Assembly: GCA_965367215.1 (NCBI GenBank)
Contig: CBDUIJ010000001.1
Span: 1 to 64,000 of the forward strand
Origin: Granulosicoccus sp965367215
Lineage (GTDB): Bacteria; Pseudomonadota; Gammaproteobacteria; Granulosicoccales; Granulosicoccaceae
Direction: 5' to 3'
DNA: 64,000 nucleotides
In this document: in pieces, positions 1-7,671 of the stretch
Layout of the letters: each line of letters opens with the position of its first letter
Numbering within the stretch: position 1 is the stretch's first letter
The notes under the pieces: model-generated
Told to the model about the DNA's origin: nothing
Databases searched by the model: none
The model's input: only the letters and a program-made list of their open reading frames with translations
Position numbers and translations under genes: made by a program

Positions 1-1
1 C

Positions 2-694
2 CATGAAAATGGTGTCATGCTTGTATCGGATACGGAGCAGAGTGATAACGTGCAGCTTCCACTCAGGCTCGCCTATTTTGGACAGATAAACCGGTTCAAG
101 GGGCTCGAGGTATTGCTCGACGCCGTCAAGCGGTTGCCAAAGCCGATTCGCAAGCAAGTACATCTGTCAATCAATGGAAGTGGGCTGGAACATCAGGCTG
201 ATTTCTTTCAGAATACCATCCGTAACAAATTGAAGTCGCTGGGTGCCACCGTGTCGATGCGCGGGCGATATCAGAGTTGCGAGCTGCCGAGCCTGCTGAG
301 TGCGACTGACTGGATGATCGTGCCGTCCGTCTGGTGGGAGAATTCACCGGTTGTCATTCTTGAAGCGAAGAAATACGGGGTCCCGGTAATCTGTTCGGAC
401 ATTGGTGGAATGCAGGAGAAGGTCGATCACGGGTTCAATGGGCGGCATTTTCTGGCCAGGCGTTCGGAATCACTGGCAGAGCAGATTACCTGGGCGGTCG
501 AGAATCGTCATTTGCACGAGGAATATGCGAGAAACATGGCGAACAGCTACCCGGGTAACAAGGCGTTTCTACAGCATCGAGATATGTATATCGAGCTATG
601 CAAAGACGTCAATGCCGAAGGAGGGGAGTTGGACGCTGCAGACGATAACCAGGATCAGGAGACTCATCCCGAGTTTCTCAGGGCAGCTGGCTGA
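2..694 (+). CDS. GT4 glycosyltransferase, C-terminal part (gene enters from upstream)
   Basis: The reading frame is open to the first bases of the window, so the true start lies upstream and only about 230 residues are visible. What is seen is the C-terminal Rossmann half of a GT-B enzyme. A strand-glycine start (LRLAYFGQINRFKGLEVLLD) is followed by the nucleotide-sugar-binding signature ENSPVVILEAKKYGVPV, whose E-x7-E pair is typical of GT4 retaining transferases, and then SDIGGMQE. The enzyme would add a sugar to a growing glycan at the cytoplasmic membrane. Its neighbours are capsule genes, so surface polysaccharide assembly is the likely role. Donor and acceptor cannot be read from sequence. 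Confidence 0.85.
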   Translation, partial: HENGVMLVSDTEQSDNVQLPLRLAYFGQINRFKGLEVLLDAVKRLPKPIRKQVHLSINGSGLEHQADFFQNTIRNKLKSLGATVSMRGRYQSCELPSLLSATDWMIVPSVWWENSPVVILEAKKYGVPVICSDIGGMQEKVDHGFNGRHFLARRSESLAEQITWAVENRHLHEEYARNMANSYPGNKAFLQHRDMYIELCKDVNAEGGELDAADDNQDQETHPEFLRAAG

Positions 695-742
695 ACTCAG
701 GCGCCAGGGTCATCTTGCCATGGCCATTGAAGGTGAGTGTGA

Positions 743-764
743 GCCGCTTGCGGTGACAAGCGGC
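743..764. terminator. Hairpin between convergent genes
   Basis: GCCGCTTG and CAAGCGGC form a perfect 8-bp stem around a 6-base loop (CGGTGA). It lies between the rightward glycosyltransferase and the leftward sulfotransferase gene. There is no T-run, so it is either a weak bidirectional terminator or a structural palindrome. Confidence 0.4.
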
Positions 765-837
765 GACGGCCCCAAGTGCCACAGCGTCAGCCTGGCTGAT
801 CGTGCGCGTATGGAGCGTCGAATCTGCTGATCTGTAC

Positions 838-1686
838 CTAGAGCTCGTAGCCGAGGTTCTGCAGTTCCGAGCCCAGCTTGTTTCGGAAGATCTCCTGGAT
901 CTCATCACTCATCTCGGTTTTCCATCGAGCCACTGATGACTGAGGATTACGGGAGGTCATGTGGCGATTGATCACGCTCTTGTCTTTCATGGCGGCCTTG
1001 ATATTCAGAGGCGTTCCCAGCCAGCCTGACAGACGGGCAGCCTCCCTTTTCCCGTTCAGTATCAGATCCTCGTACCGCACGTGAATTTCCCTGGGAGTCG
1101 TCGCGGAATCGATGAGTTTCTGCATGAACTTGCGTCGGTTTTCACACAACCGCGCTGCATAGACGGCGTCAGTGTCAGTATCCTGCCAGCCAAATGAATT
1201 GAAACCACGTTTGTCGTTGAAACTCTTGATGGAGATCATCTCATCCCGTGGATCCCGGAGCAGGTAGATGCTTTTGGCGTTCAGGTGTTCGACTGCCATT
1301 GTCGCGACTTCAGATGGCGCTTTTTCCGCATACCAGCCAGGTCCGGAGACCAATCCGGTCTTTCTGCGTATGTTTTCCGAGAAAGCCTGCCAAAGTGCAA
1401 CAAAAGTTTGCTGTTGCAGTGTGTTCCGGTCCAGCGAGCGAATCAAGCCATAAGGCAGAGCCCCAACCGTGTTCGATTTACCCTGAAACATGATGTCGTT
1501 GTTCCAGATCTTTTCGTCAACCACCGGAGAACTTGCGACCCGGCTCATGTTGTGGACGTAGGTCAGATAGCGATGCTCGAACGGGTACACACGCTCGAAG
1601 AAGACTCGGTCACTGGTGCCTAACAGCTGCATCAATAGCGTTGAGCCAGTGCGGCCGAATGTTCTCACCATGACTGGTTGTAGCAT
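838..1686 (-). CDS. Sulfotransferase family protein
   Basis: The product, about 282 residues, is a PAPS-dependent sulfotransferase-like protein. Near the N-terminus FGRTGSTLLMQLLG matches the P-loop-like 5'-phosphosulfate-binding loop. Further on IYLLRDPRDEMISIKSF matches the 3'-phosphate-binding strand with its RDPR signature. The longest frame opens with TTG at 1692; the first ATG (1686) is preferred, and a third option is at 1671. Placed between capsule glycosyltransferase genes, it probably sulfates a sugar of the surface polysaccharide, which would add negative charge. That acceptor is inferred from context alone. Confidence 0.75.
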   Translation of the reverse strand: MLQPVMVRTFGRTGSTLLMQLLGTSDRVFFERVYPFEHRYLTYVHNMSRVASSPVVDEKIWNNDIMFQGKSNTVGALPYGLIRSLDRNTLQQQTFVALWQAFSENIRRKTGLVSGPGWYAEKAPSEVATMAVEHLNAKSIYLLRDPRDEMISIKSFNDKRGFNSFGWQDTDTDAVYAARLCENRRKFMQKLIDSATTPREIHVRYEDLILNGKREAARLSGWLGTPLNIKAAMKDKSVINRHMTSRNPQSSVARWKTEMSDEIQEIFRNKLGSELQNLGYEL

Positions 1687-2333
1687 GTCCAATTCGGTTG
1701 GTTCTCGTTGAGTGACGCGACACGAAGTTGTGGCTTTTTGCTGACTGGTTCAGCAGATACCGTGCCGTGTTCCCCGGTTTTAGGGATGATCGGACACCAT
1801 AAGTTACGGTTGGTCACGATCATGCTGAGGAAAACTGTCAGGCTTGGCGTAATGGGATCGCAGTCTCGGCGCCGTGACAGATGTGACGGGAATCAGGCCT
1901 CGCAGTCTGACGCCGGCTCAGTGCGCGTGACAGTTTACTGGCAGGCAGGTATCGCCTGGCGATAGCTGCCTGATTGCCAGATCGGTATGCAGATCAGGGA
2001 AGGCGGCGGAGGGCTTTGTACGGTGACTCGTGCGCAGTCTGGCGCGAGGCATGAGCGGGACATTACCAAGCTCACATGATCTGCTGCCAAGCCGTACAGC
2101 GACGATATGGGTACACCCAAGTACAAAACCCAGCCCACATTTCCGTTTGGCGTGGCCTGCAATTTGCTTGACTCGGGCCTTAGGCTGATAGAATCCCAGT
2201 TTGGTATTTCGGGTCATTGCCGCTGCTGCTCATATCGTGGATATGTTGCCAGTCAGGCATAAGACCTTCAGCGGGGCGTAATGCCTTCATGTCCACGTGA
2301 CATCAACAGTAACTGACGGAATTTTATATCTAA
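1687..2333. other. 647-bp non-coding stretch with an imperfect hairpin
   Basis: No convincing gene is seen on either strand; the short frames here have no recognisable composition or ribosome sites. The most structured part is 1942-1972: CAGGCAG plus TATCG pair with CGATA plus CTGCCTG around a CCTGG loop, with one G-G mismatch, and flanking CTGG/CCAG could extend the stem. The stretch presumably carries the divergent promoters of the sulfotransferase and UDP-xylose synthase genes, but I cannot place a convincing one. Confidence 0.5.
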
Positions 2334-3326
2334 ATGAGCGACGCTATTTCTTCTGGGGACACTATCGGCGGCAGGCGCATCCTGGTAACAGGCGGTGCCG
2401 GTTTTCTTGGCTCACACCTGTGCGAGCGATTGTTGAATGAAGGCAATGAAGTTATCTGTATGGATAACTACTTTACCGGTTCCAAACGCAATATCCAGCA
2501 TTTGATGGGGAACACGTCATTCGAGCTCATGCGTCATGACGTTACATTTCCGATTTACCTGGAAATAGACGAAATCTACAACCTGGCTTGCCCGGCCTCA
2601 CCGATTCACTACCAGCATGACCCGGTGCAGACCACCAAGACAAGTGTGCATGGCGCCATCAACATGTTGGGCCTGGCCAAACGAACCAACGCCAAGATCT
2701 TCCAGGCCTCCACCAGTGAAGTCTATGGAGACCCCAAGGTTCACCCGCAGCACGAAAGCTATTGGGGACATGTCAACCCGATCGGATTCCGCTCATGCTA
2801 CGACGAAGGCAAGCGATGTGCAGAAACCCTGTTCTTCGACTATCGCCGTCAGCACAACCTGCGTATCAAAGTAGGGCGAATCTTCAATACCTATGGTCCT
2901 CGAATGCACCCCAATGATGGACGGGTCGTGTCGAACTTCATCGTTCAGGCGCTCACCGGTGAACCCATCACTATCTACGGTAAAGGCGATCAGACTCGTT
3001 CCTTCTGCTACTGCCTCGATCTGATAGAGGCCTTCGTACGCATCATGGGGACAGATGACTCGTTCACAGGTCCCGTGAACATCGGCAACCCTGACGAATT
3101 CACCATTCTGCAGTTGGCCGAGAAAGTCATAGAAATGACCAACTCCAGTTCCAAGCTGGTGTTCAAGGATCTTCCCAGTGATGATCCGACCCAAAGGCGT
3201 CCGGATATCACGCAAGCTCGCGAAAAACTTGGCTGGGAGCCGAAAGTGAAGCTTGAAGAGGGTCTGGGCAAGACAATCAAATATTTCGAAAAAACCCTGT
3301 CCGAGGGTTCTTTCAAGGCTAGCTGA
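2334..3326 (+). CDS. uxs: UDP-glucuronate decarboxylase (UDP-xylose synthase)
   Basis: This is an extended short-chain dehydrogenase/reductase of 330 residues. It has the NAD-binding glycine motif GGAGFLGSHL near residue 20, the Ser/Thr-rich STSEVYGDP segment, and the catalytic Y-x3-K in SCYDEGKRCAE. The family converts UDP-glucuronate to UDP-xylose by C4 oxidation, decarboxylation and re-reduction, in the cytosol. The sequence RMHPNDGRVVSNF is characteristic of bacterial UXS enzymes. Twenty-one bases separate it from rmlA, so the two are probably cotranscribed and supply UDP-xylose and dTDP-glucose to the polysaccharide. No UDP-glucose dehydrogenase is in the window. The ribosome site is weak. 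Confidence 0.9.
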   Translation: MSDAISSGDTIGGRRILVTGGAGFLGSHLCERLLNEGNEVICMDNYFTGSKRNIQHLMGNTSFELMRHDVTFPIYLEIDEIYNLACPASPIHYQHDPVQTTKTSVHGAINMLGLAKRTNAKIFQASTSEVYGDPKVHPQHESYWGHVNPIGFRSCYDEGKRCAETLFFDYRRQHNLRIKVGRIFNTYGPRMHPNDGRVVSNFIVQALTGEPITIYGKGDQTRSFCYCLDLIEAFVRIMGTDDSFTGPVNIGNPDEFTILQLAEKVIEMTNSSSKLVFKDLPSDDPTQRRPDITQAREKLGWEPKVKLEEGLGKTIKYFEKTLSEGSFKAS

Positions 3327-3347
3327 AAAGCATCCGGAGACTGACGA

Positions 3348-4247
3348 ATGAAAGGCATCATACTAGCAGGGGGATCGGGGACTCGTTTGAACCCGATGAC
3401 ACAGGTGATCTCAAAGCAGTTGTTGCCTATCTACGACAAGCCGATGGTCTATTACCCGCTGACGACGATGATGTTGGCGGGCATCAGAGACATTCTGCTG
3501 ATTTCCACACCGCGCGACATCGTCCTGTTCGAGATGTTGCTCGGTGATGGCAGTCAGTGGGGTGTGAATCTGAGCTATATGGTCCAACCGTCTCCGGATG
3601 GCCTTGCGCAGTCTTTCATTCTGGGCGAAGAGTTCATCGGGCAGGATAGTGTTTCTCTCATACTGGGCGATAACATATTTCATGGCAATGACATGGCTGG
3701 CTTGCTTCAGAAGGCCGCTGCACAGAAGCAGGGGGCAACGGTGTTTGCCTACCAGGTCAGTGACCCTGAACGCTATGGTGTTGTCGATTTCGATGACATG
3801 GGGCGTGCCAGAAGTATCGAAGAGAAGCCTGAGCACCCGGCGTCGAACTTTGCTGTCACGGGTCTCTATTTCTATGACAACGATGTCGTCTCGATTGCCA
3901 AGAGCATCAAACCGTCGGCAAGAGGTGAGCTGGAGATAACCGATGTCAACAGTGTGTACCTCGAGGCGAGGAAACTGATGGTTCAGCGCATGAGCCGGGG
4001 TTACGCATGGCTGGATACCGGCACTTGTGCCTCCCTGCTCGAGGCAGGTCAGTTTGTCGAGACACTGGAACGACGACAAGGGCTCAAGATCGCCTGTCCC
4101 GAAGAGATTTCCTGGAGATCAGGGTGGATTTCGGACGATGAGCTGATGGAACTGTCGGCGCCAATGGCCAAGAACAGCTATGGGCAATATCTTCAGTCCC
4201 TGCTGGGAGAACAGCAGTTCAACAATACCTTCAAGCTGGCCAGTTGA
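3348..4247 (+). CDS. rmlA: Glucose-1-phosphate thymidylyltransferase RmlA
   Basis: The 299-residue product has the usual family length. It opens with MKGIILAGGSGTRLNPMT, the nucleotidyltransferase G-x-G-T-R loop, followed by KQLLPIYDKPMVYYPL and, near residue 110, LGDNIFHG, which carries the metal-binding Asp. It makes dTDP-glucose from dTTP and glucose-1-phosphate, the first step to dTDP-L-rhamnose. A GGAG ribosome site precedes the ATG. It follows the UDP-xylose synthase gene, while the rest of the pathway (rmlC, rmlD, rmlB) lies 32 kb away in the same orientation. A second rmlA elsewhere in the genome is possible. Confidence 0.95.
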   Translation: MKGIILAGGSGTRLNPMTQVISKQLLPIYDKPMVYYPLTTMMLAGIRDILLISTPRDIVLFEMLLGDGSQWGVNLSYMVQPSPDGLAQSFILGEEFIGQDSVSLILGDNIFHGNDMAGLLQKAAAQKQGATVFAYQVSDPERYGVVDFDDMGRARSIEEKPEHPASNFAVTGLYFYDNDVVSIAKSIKPSARGELEITDVNSVYLEARKLMVQRMSRGYAWLDTGTCASLLEAGQFVETLERRQGLKIACPEEISWRSGWISDDELMELSAPMAKNSYGQYLQSLLGEQQFNNTFKLAS

Positions 4248-4252
4248 TGTTC

Positions 4253-4267
4253 GAGGGACTATCCCTC
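4253..4267. terminator. Short hairpin between convergent rmlA and GT29-like gene
   Basis: GAGGGA and TCCCTC pair around CTA, overlapping the stop codon of the leftward gene. There is no T-run, so it is only a possible bidirectional terminator. Confidence 0.25.
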
Positions 4268-5320
4268 CAGACGTAATTCTCTCTTGCTGATCCACTGTTG
4301 GATCAGCAAGCTTTCCTTCCGCCAGTCATGGCGTGTAGACACCTTGTGGCAATCGCCATAGTGGCTACCAGCTCTGTTCCTGTCTTCTGACTCAATCGTA
4401 TCGACGGTGAACCCATGAACCTCGATGTGCAGATTCGGAAAGTGCTCCATCAGGGTATGCAGAACGAGAATACCCGCACTGGGTGGAGCCTCGAGAAGCC
4501 GAACCAGTGAATACCAGCTATCCAGTGGTGTCAGAGCCAGACTGGTGAAGGGCAGTCGCGCCAGGCGTGACCAGTACCGAGAGCTTCGCATGAACGGGGC
4601 AGGCCCGCTGAGACACAGATTGTGGCAGGGCATCTTGCTTCCATTGATGGAAAACCCAGGAGATACCACCCACAGCCCGGTTTGTTGGCCAGTATCGTGG
4701 CGCATCGATTCCCCCGTATGTATCTGGTTGAATCGAATGACCAGATCGGCTGAATCGATTCGCTCGCCGGCGGCACGGCCCCTTAATGACGGCCCGTTGC
4801 CAACAACAGCGATACGAGGGACAGGACAGTCTCCCTTCTGTTGAGCGAATAACTCCTCACACCACTGCGTAAGCGTGGTTGTGCGCTCCAGAAGGCTGGT
4901 GGCCAGCCTTGCCATACGTAATGTCAGAAAGTCACATCCGCAGTTCTTCTGCTGATGGATATGATTCAGAGCCAGGGGGAATCGGTAAAGTGCAAGCGCG
5001 CGCCTCAAGGACCACCGTTGCTTTTCGAGACCATGAAGTCTTGATCCTGCCTCTTGAGCAAGCCCCAGTTGGAGTTCAGCGCTGAGTAAGCGCCAGAAGA
5101 GTGACCAACACGTATTCCCCTGGCATTTCTGCCAGGCGTCAAACCGGTTCAGATGCTCGGCGCTCAGACCGTTGAGGCAGTGTTGAATATCATAGGCCAG
5201 TATGATTGCATCAGCATCGGAGGAATCGGTGACGAGTCTCCATATGTCGTCTACCAGTTGCTGCGTCCAGCGGCCTTCCCTGAATCTTCGTTCACAGTCG
5301 GAAATACTGATGCTGTCCAT
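4259..5320 (-). CDS. GT29 sialyltransferase-like glycosyltransferase
   Basis: This 353-residue protein carries counterparts of the conserved sialyltransferase motifs in the right order. Motif L lies at about 169-201 (RIAVVGNGPSLRG, then ADLVIRFNQ). Motif S lies at about 280-304 (PSAGILVLHTLM to VHGF). Motif VS is HDWRKE at 331-336, the H-x4-E pair. GT29 enzymes transfer sugars from CMP-activated donors such as CMP-sialic acid; plant relatives are linked to Kdo-containing glycans. No sialic acid synthesis genes are visible, so the donor is unknown, with CMP-Kdo a possible alternative. The first ~165 residues are unrecognised. The ATG overlaps the stop of the upstream gene (TGATG), implying translational coupling. 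Confidence 0.7.
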   Translation of the reverse strand: MDSISISDCERRFREGRWTQQLVDDIWRLVTDSSDADAIILAYDIQHCLNGLSAEHLNRFDAWQKCQGNTCWSLFWRLLSAELQLGLAQEAGSRLHGLEKQRWSLRRALALYRFPLALNHIHQQKNCGCDFLTLRMARLATSLLERTTTLTQWCEELFAQQKGDCPVPRIAVVGNGPSLRGRAAGERIDSADLVIRFNQIHTGESMRHDTGQQTGLWVVSPGFSINGSKMPCHNLCLSGPAPFMRSSRYWSRLARLPFTSLALTPLDSWYSLVRLLEAPPSAGILVLHTLMEHFPNLHIEVHGFTVDTIESEDRNRAGSHYGDCHKVSTRHDWRKESLLIQQWISKRELRLEG

Positions 5321-6534
5321 CAGCGTGGATGCTTGAACGCTCGTAACCAGCGAACCTCACTGTCTTCGATGAAGCGACTCGGAGATTGCCGAAACTTGAC
5401 GAATTTTCTGTGCTTGCGCTCAAGAGAGGTTCGCAGCAGTTGTAATCGGCTGGGGGAGGCTGCCGGCGAGAATGCAGAAGGGATGATGAAATCCAGACAC
5501 GATACAGGTCGTTCAGTCAATGCCCGTCCAGCCCAGTGGCCTTGCAGCGTGATATTCAATGAGGTGCCGGAATTGTCGTGTTTGAGCCATTTTTCTATCG
5601 TGCTGCGAAGCTGTCGGCATGCATTGTCAACCACGATGGCAGACCCATCTCCGGTATATCCCCGCAGCCAGCTTTTCTGCTGCTGACGAGCTACCATCGA
5701 TTTGCTGGTATGGCACCCATGCCGAAGCCACTTGATGGAGTGGTGGTTGATGGCATCCACATCGAGAAGTTTTTCATCTTTCCAGAGTGCAACAGGCAGA
5801 TCGAACTGAAATGCATCTGCAAGATTGCCCAGGTTTCCACACAAGGCGATACTGGCATTGCCCATCATGGCCCCCAGCATACTCTTTCTGTCGGGAGTCA
5901 CGGCAGTCATGCCCATTCTGGACATGCCGGGAATGCGAGCCCTGAGCCGAGCCATGAGCTCGCGACTGTGGTTCGCCCCGAAGGCATCTCTGTGTACGCA
6001 CTCGATGCTGGTCTGTGATGGCACGGGTTTGAGCGTGTCGAGCAAGGAGCAGATCTTTTCGACCAGTGAATCTTCATGACGACTCTCTGTGCCGTCCGGC
6101 ATCATGATCAGTATTCGGTAGTTTGCCCTGTCGGATTGAAGCGCGTGTCCTTGCGCGTCCGATCTGAATCGAGAGTGAAATTCTGCTGATGTCATGACAC
6201 AGGCCGGCTTTGCCTCGATACGGTTCTCTCCGATGACTTGCTGGAGTGTCGCGTATGAATCGCAATCGGCTTGAAGCAGCAGTTTGTCGCAGAACAGTCC
6301 TCCGGGAGCCAATGGTGCAAGCTTGAGCCAGGTGCCGTTGTCCACGCTCAAACCCAGGCATTGATCAGCGCTCAACAGGTGGTCTGAGAATATTCCCGAG
6401 GATTGCGGTATCGAGCCAAGATCCAGATACTCATGATGAGTGTCTACAACGTGCGTCAGAGAGCTTTTCAGGCAATGTGAGATCCCCTCGAGTTGCGCAT
6501 TGAGGCGATCTTCGTAGCAGAGGTTCATCAGCAT
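5320..6534 (-). CDS. Unrecognised protein of the polysaccharide operon, GT-B-like
   Basis: I do not recognise this protein of about 404 residues. A TTG start at 6546 is possible, but the ATG at 6534, just after the stop of the preceding gene, is preferred. The middle segment (MLGAMMGNASIALCGNLGNL, then DLPVALWKDEK) resembles the C-terminal half of GT-B fold or polysaccharide pyruvyl-transferase-like proteins. The C-terminus has a basic helix with a P-x-x-F-x-x-DS motif (QSPSRFIEDSEVRWLRAFK), a pattern I associate with the ends of capsule glycosyltransferases. It sits between GT4 and GT29-like genes and is presumably a transferase or modifying enzyme of the same glycan. Confidence 0.55.
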   Translation of the reverse strand: MLMNLCYEDRLNAQLEGISHCLKSSLTHVVDTHHEYLDLGSIPQSSGIFSDHLLSADQCLGLSVDNGTWLKLAPLAPGGLFCDKLLLQADCDSYATLQQVIGENRIEAKPACVMTSAEFHSRFRSDAQGHALQSDRANYRILIMMPDGTESRHEDSLVEKICSLLDTLKPVPSQTSIECVHRDAFGANHSRELMARLRARIPGMSRMGMTAVTPDRKSMLGAMMGNASIALCGNLGNLADAFQFDLPVALWKDEKLLDVDAINHHSIKWLRHGCHTSKSMVARQQQKSWLRGYTGDGSAIVVDNACRQLRSTIEKWLKHDNSGTSLNITLQGHWAGRALTERPVSCLDFIIPSAFSPAASPSRLQLLRTSLERKHRKFVKFRQSPSRFIEDSEVRWLRAFKHPR

Positions 6535-6535
6535 A

Positions 6536-7612
6536 TCAGGCCGCAATTGCCGGTTTGGCGTGTTTCCAGTATTCGGAACTGTCCCAGGCCTTCATGAGTG
6601 CTGCGCATTGGGCTTGAGCCGTACAGTGTCGAGTCGCGTAGTTGATCAATGCATCGGAACAGGACGCACGGTATTCAGGATCCACCGCGCGGTTCAGTGC
6701 CTGTTCCCAGTCGGCTTCGCGCTTGATCACCATCAATCCGTCGATGTCGTGTTCCAGCAGGTCACTGGTGGGGGAGCAGAGTGCCGGCACACCCAGAGCG
6801 GCAGATTCTATGAACTTGATATGAGATTTGGCAAAGCTGAAAGGGGTGTCGAGCAAGGGGGCCAGTGTCACACAGCTTTGCGCAATCAGTTCTGGCAGAG
6901 CGTAGTAATCGACCCAGGGTGTCAGGTGCAGTTGTTCTCCCGGTAGTGTGGTGCCTTGCAGTCCTATTTTCCCCACCAGTGACAATGTAGCGTCGGGGTG
7001 GGCTTCCAGACACCGCTTGAGTGTTGGAGCAATGAGTTGAAGATCTCGATCATGACTGCGGCTACCCGGCAGGTAGCTGAGTCTGGCTGTGGCGGGCGGG
7101 GTGGTTCTTGCCTGTTCGGCGTGCTGAAGCCAATAGGCAGATAGACCGTTACGCACGATGGTGATCCGCGTGTTCGGACAGTGCGTGCGTGCTGCTGATG
7201 CCAGTGCAGGGGTGGATACCGTCAGTTCATCAAACAGTGGTAATGATCTTGCGTGCTTCCTGAATTGATTCTGTACGTGCGCCACCGATGCCTGTGAGTT
7301 CAGTACTTTAGGGGACTGCTCTGCCATGGCGGGGTCGAAGACCAGATCATCGAAGTCAGCGACCAGATGGATTCCCCGGGCTCTGCACACATCGCTCAGC
7401 TGTTGCAGTTTCTGAGAATAGAGAGGTCTCAGGCAGCTGACGATATCGTAGCGATTCAGATCGGTGGTACGCAGATCAGCCAGACTTTGAACTTCCGCCT
7501 GGTGATTGTTGTTCTGCAGTACTTCAGCGTGATTGAAGCAGCGATAGCGTGTAGAGCCGTCGCCATAGGCCAGCCGATCCAATCGAGCATGTGTGAGGAA
7601 TAGTACATTCAT
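6536..7612 (-). CDS. GT4-type glycosyltransferase
   Basis: The 358-residue product begins MNVLFLTHARLDR, an N-terminal Rossmann strand, and includes VADFDDLVFDP, seen in GT4 enzymes that have an Asp-rich N-domain loop. In the C-terminal half LPGSRSHDRDLQLIAPTL and IKFIESAALGVPALCSPTSD form the donor-sugar site with its conserved Glu. It is the second gene of a minus-strand operon, 59 bases after the GT2 gene and directly abutting the next one (TGATATG). Its likely role is adding a sugar to the capsule glycan in the cytosol; the sugar cannot be predicted. Confidence 0.8.
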   Translation of the reverse strand: MNVLFLTHARLDRLAYGDGSTRYRCFNHAEVLQNNNHQAEVQSLADLRTTDLNRYDIVSCLRPLYSQKLQQLSDVCRARGIHLVADFDDLVFDPAMAEQSPKVLNSQASVAHVQNQFRKHARSLPLFDELTVSTPALASAARTHCPNTRITIVRNGLSAYWLQHAEQARTTPPATARLSYLPGSRSHDRDLQLIAPTLKRCLEAHPDATLSLVGKIGLQGTTLPGEQLHLTPWVDYYALPELIAQSCVTLAPLLDTPFSFAKSHIKFIESAALGVPALCSPTSDLLEHDIDGLMVIKREADWEQALNRAVDPEYRASCSDALINYATRHCTAQAQCAALMKAWDSSEYWKHAKPAIAA

Positions 7613-7671
7613 GTCAACTGGCGTACCTGAATCACGGCGTGTTGCGGTTGATCATGCAAGTGGTGCAAATC

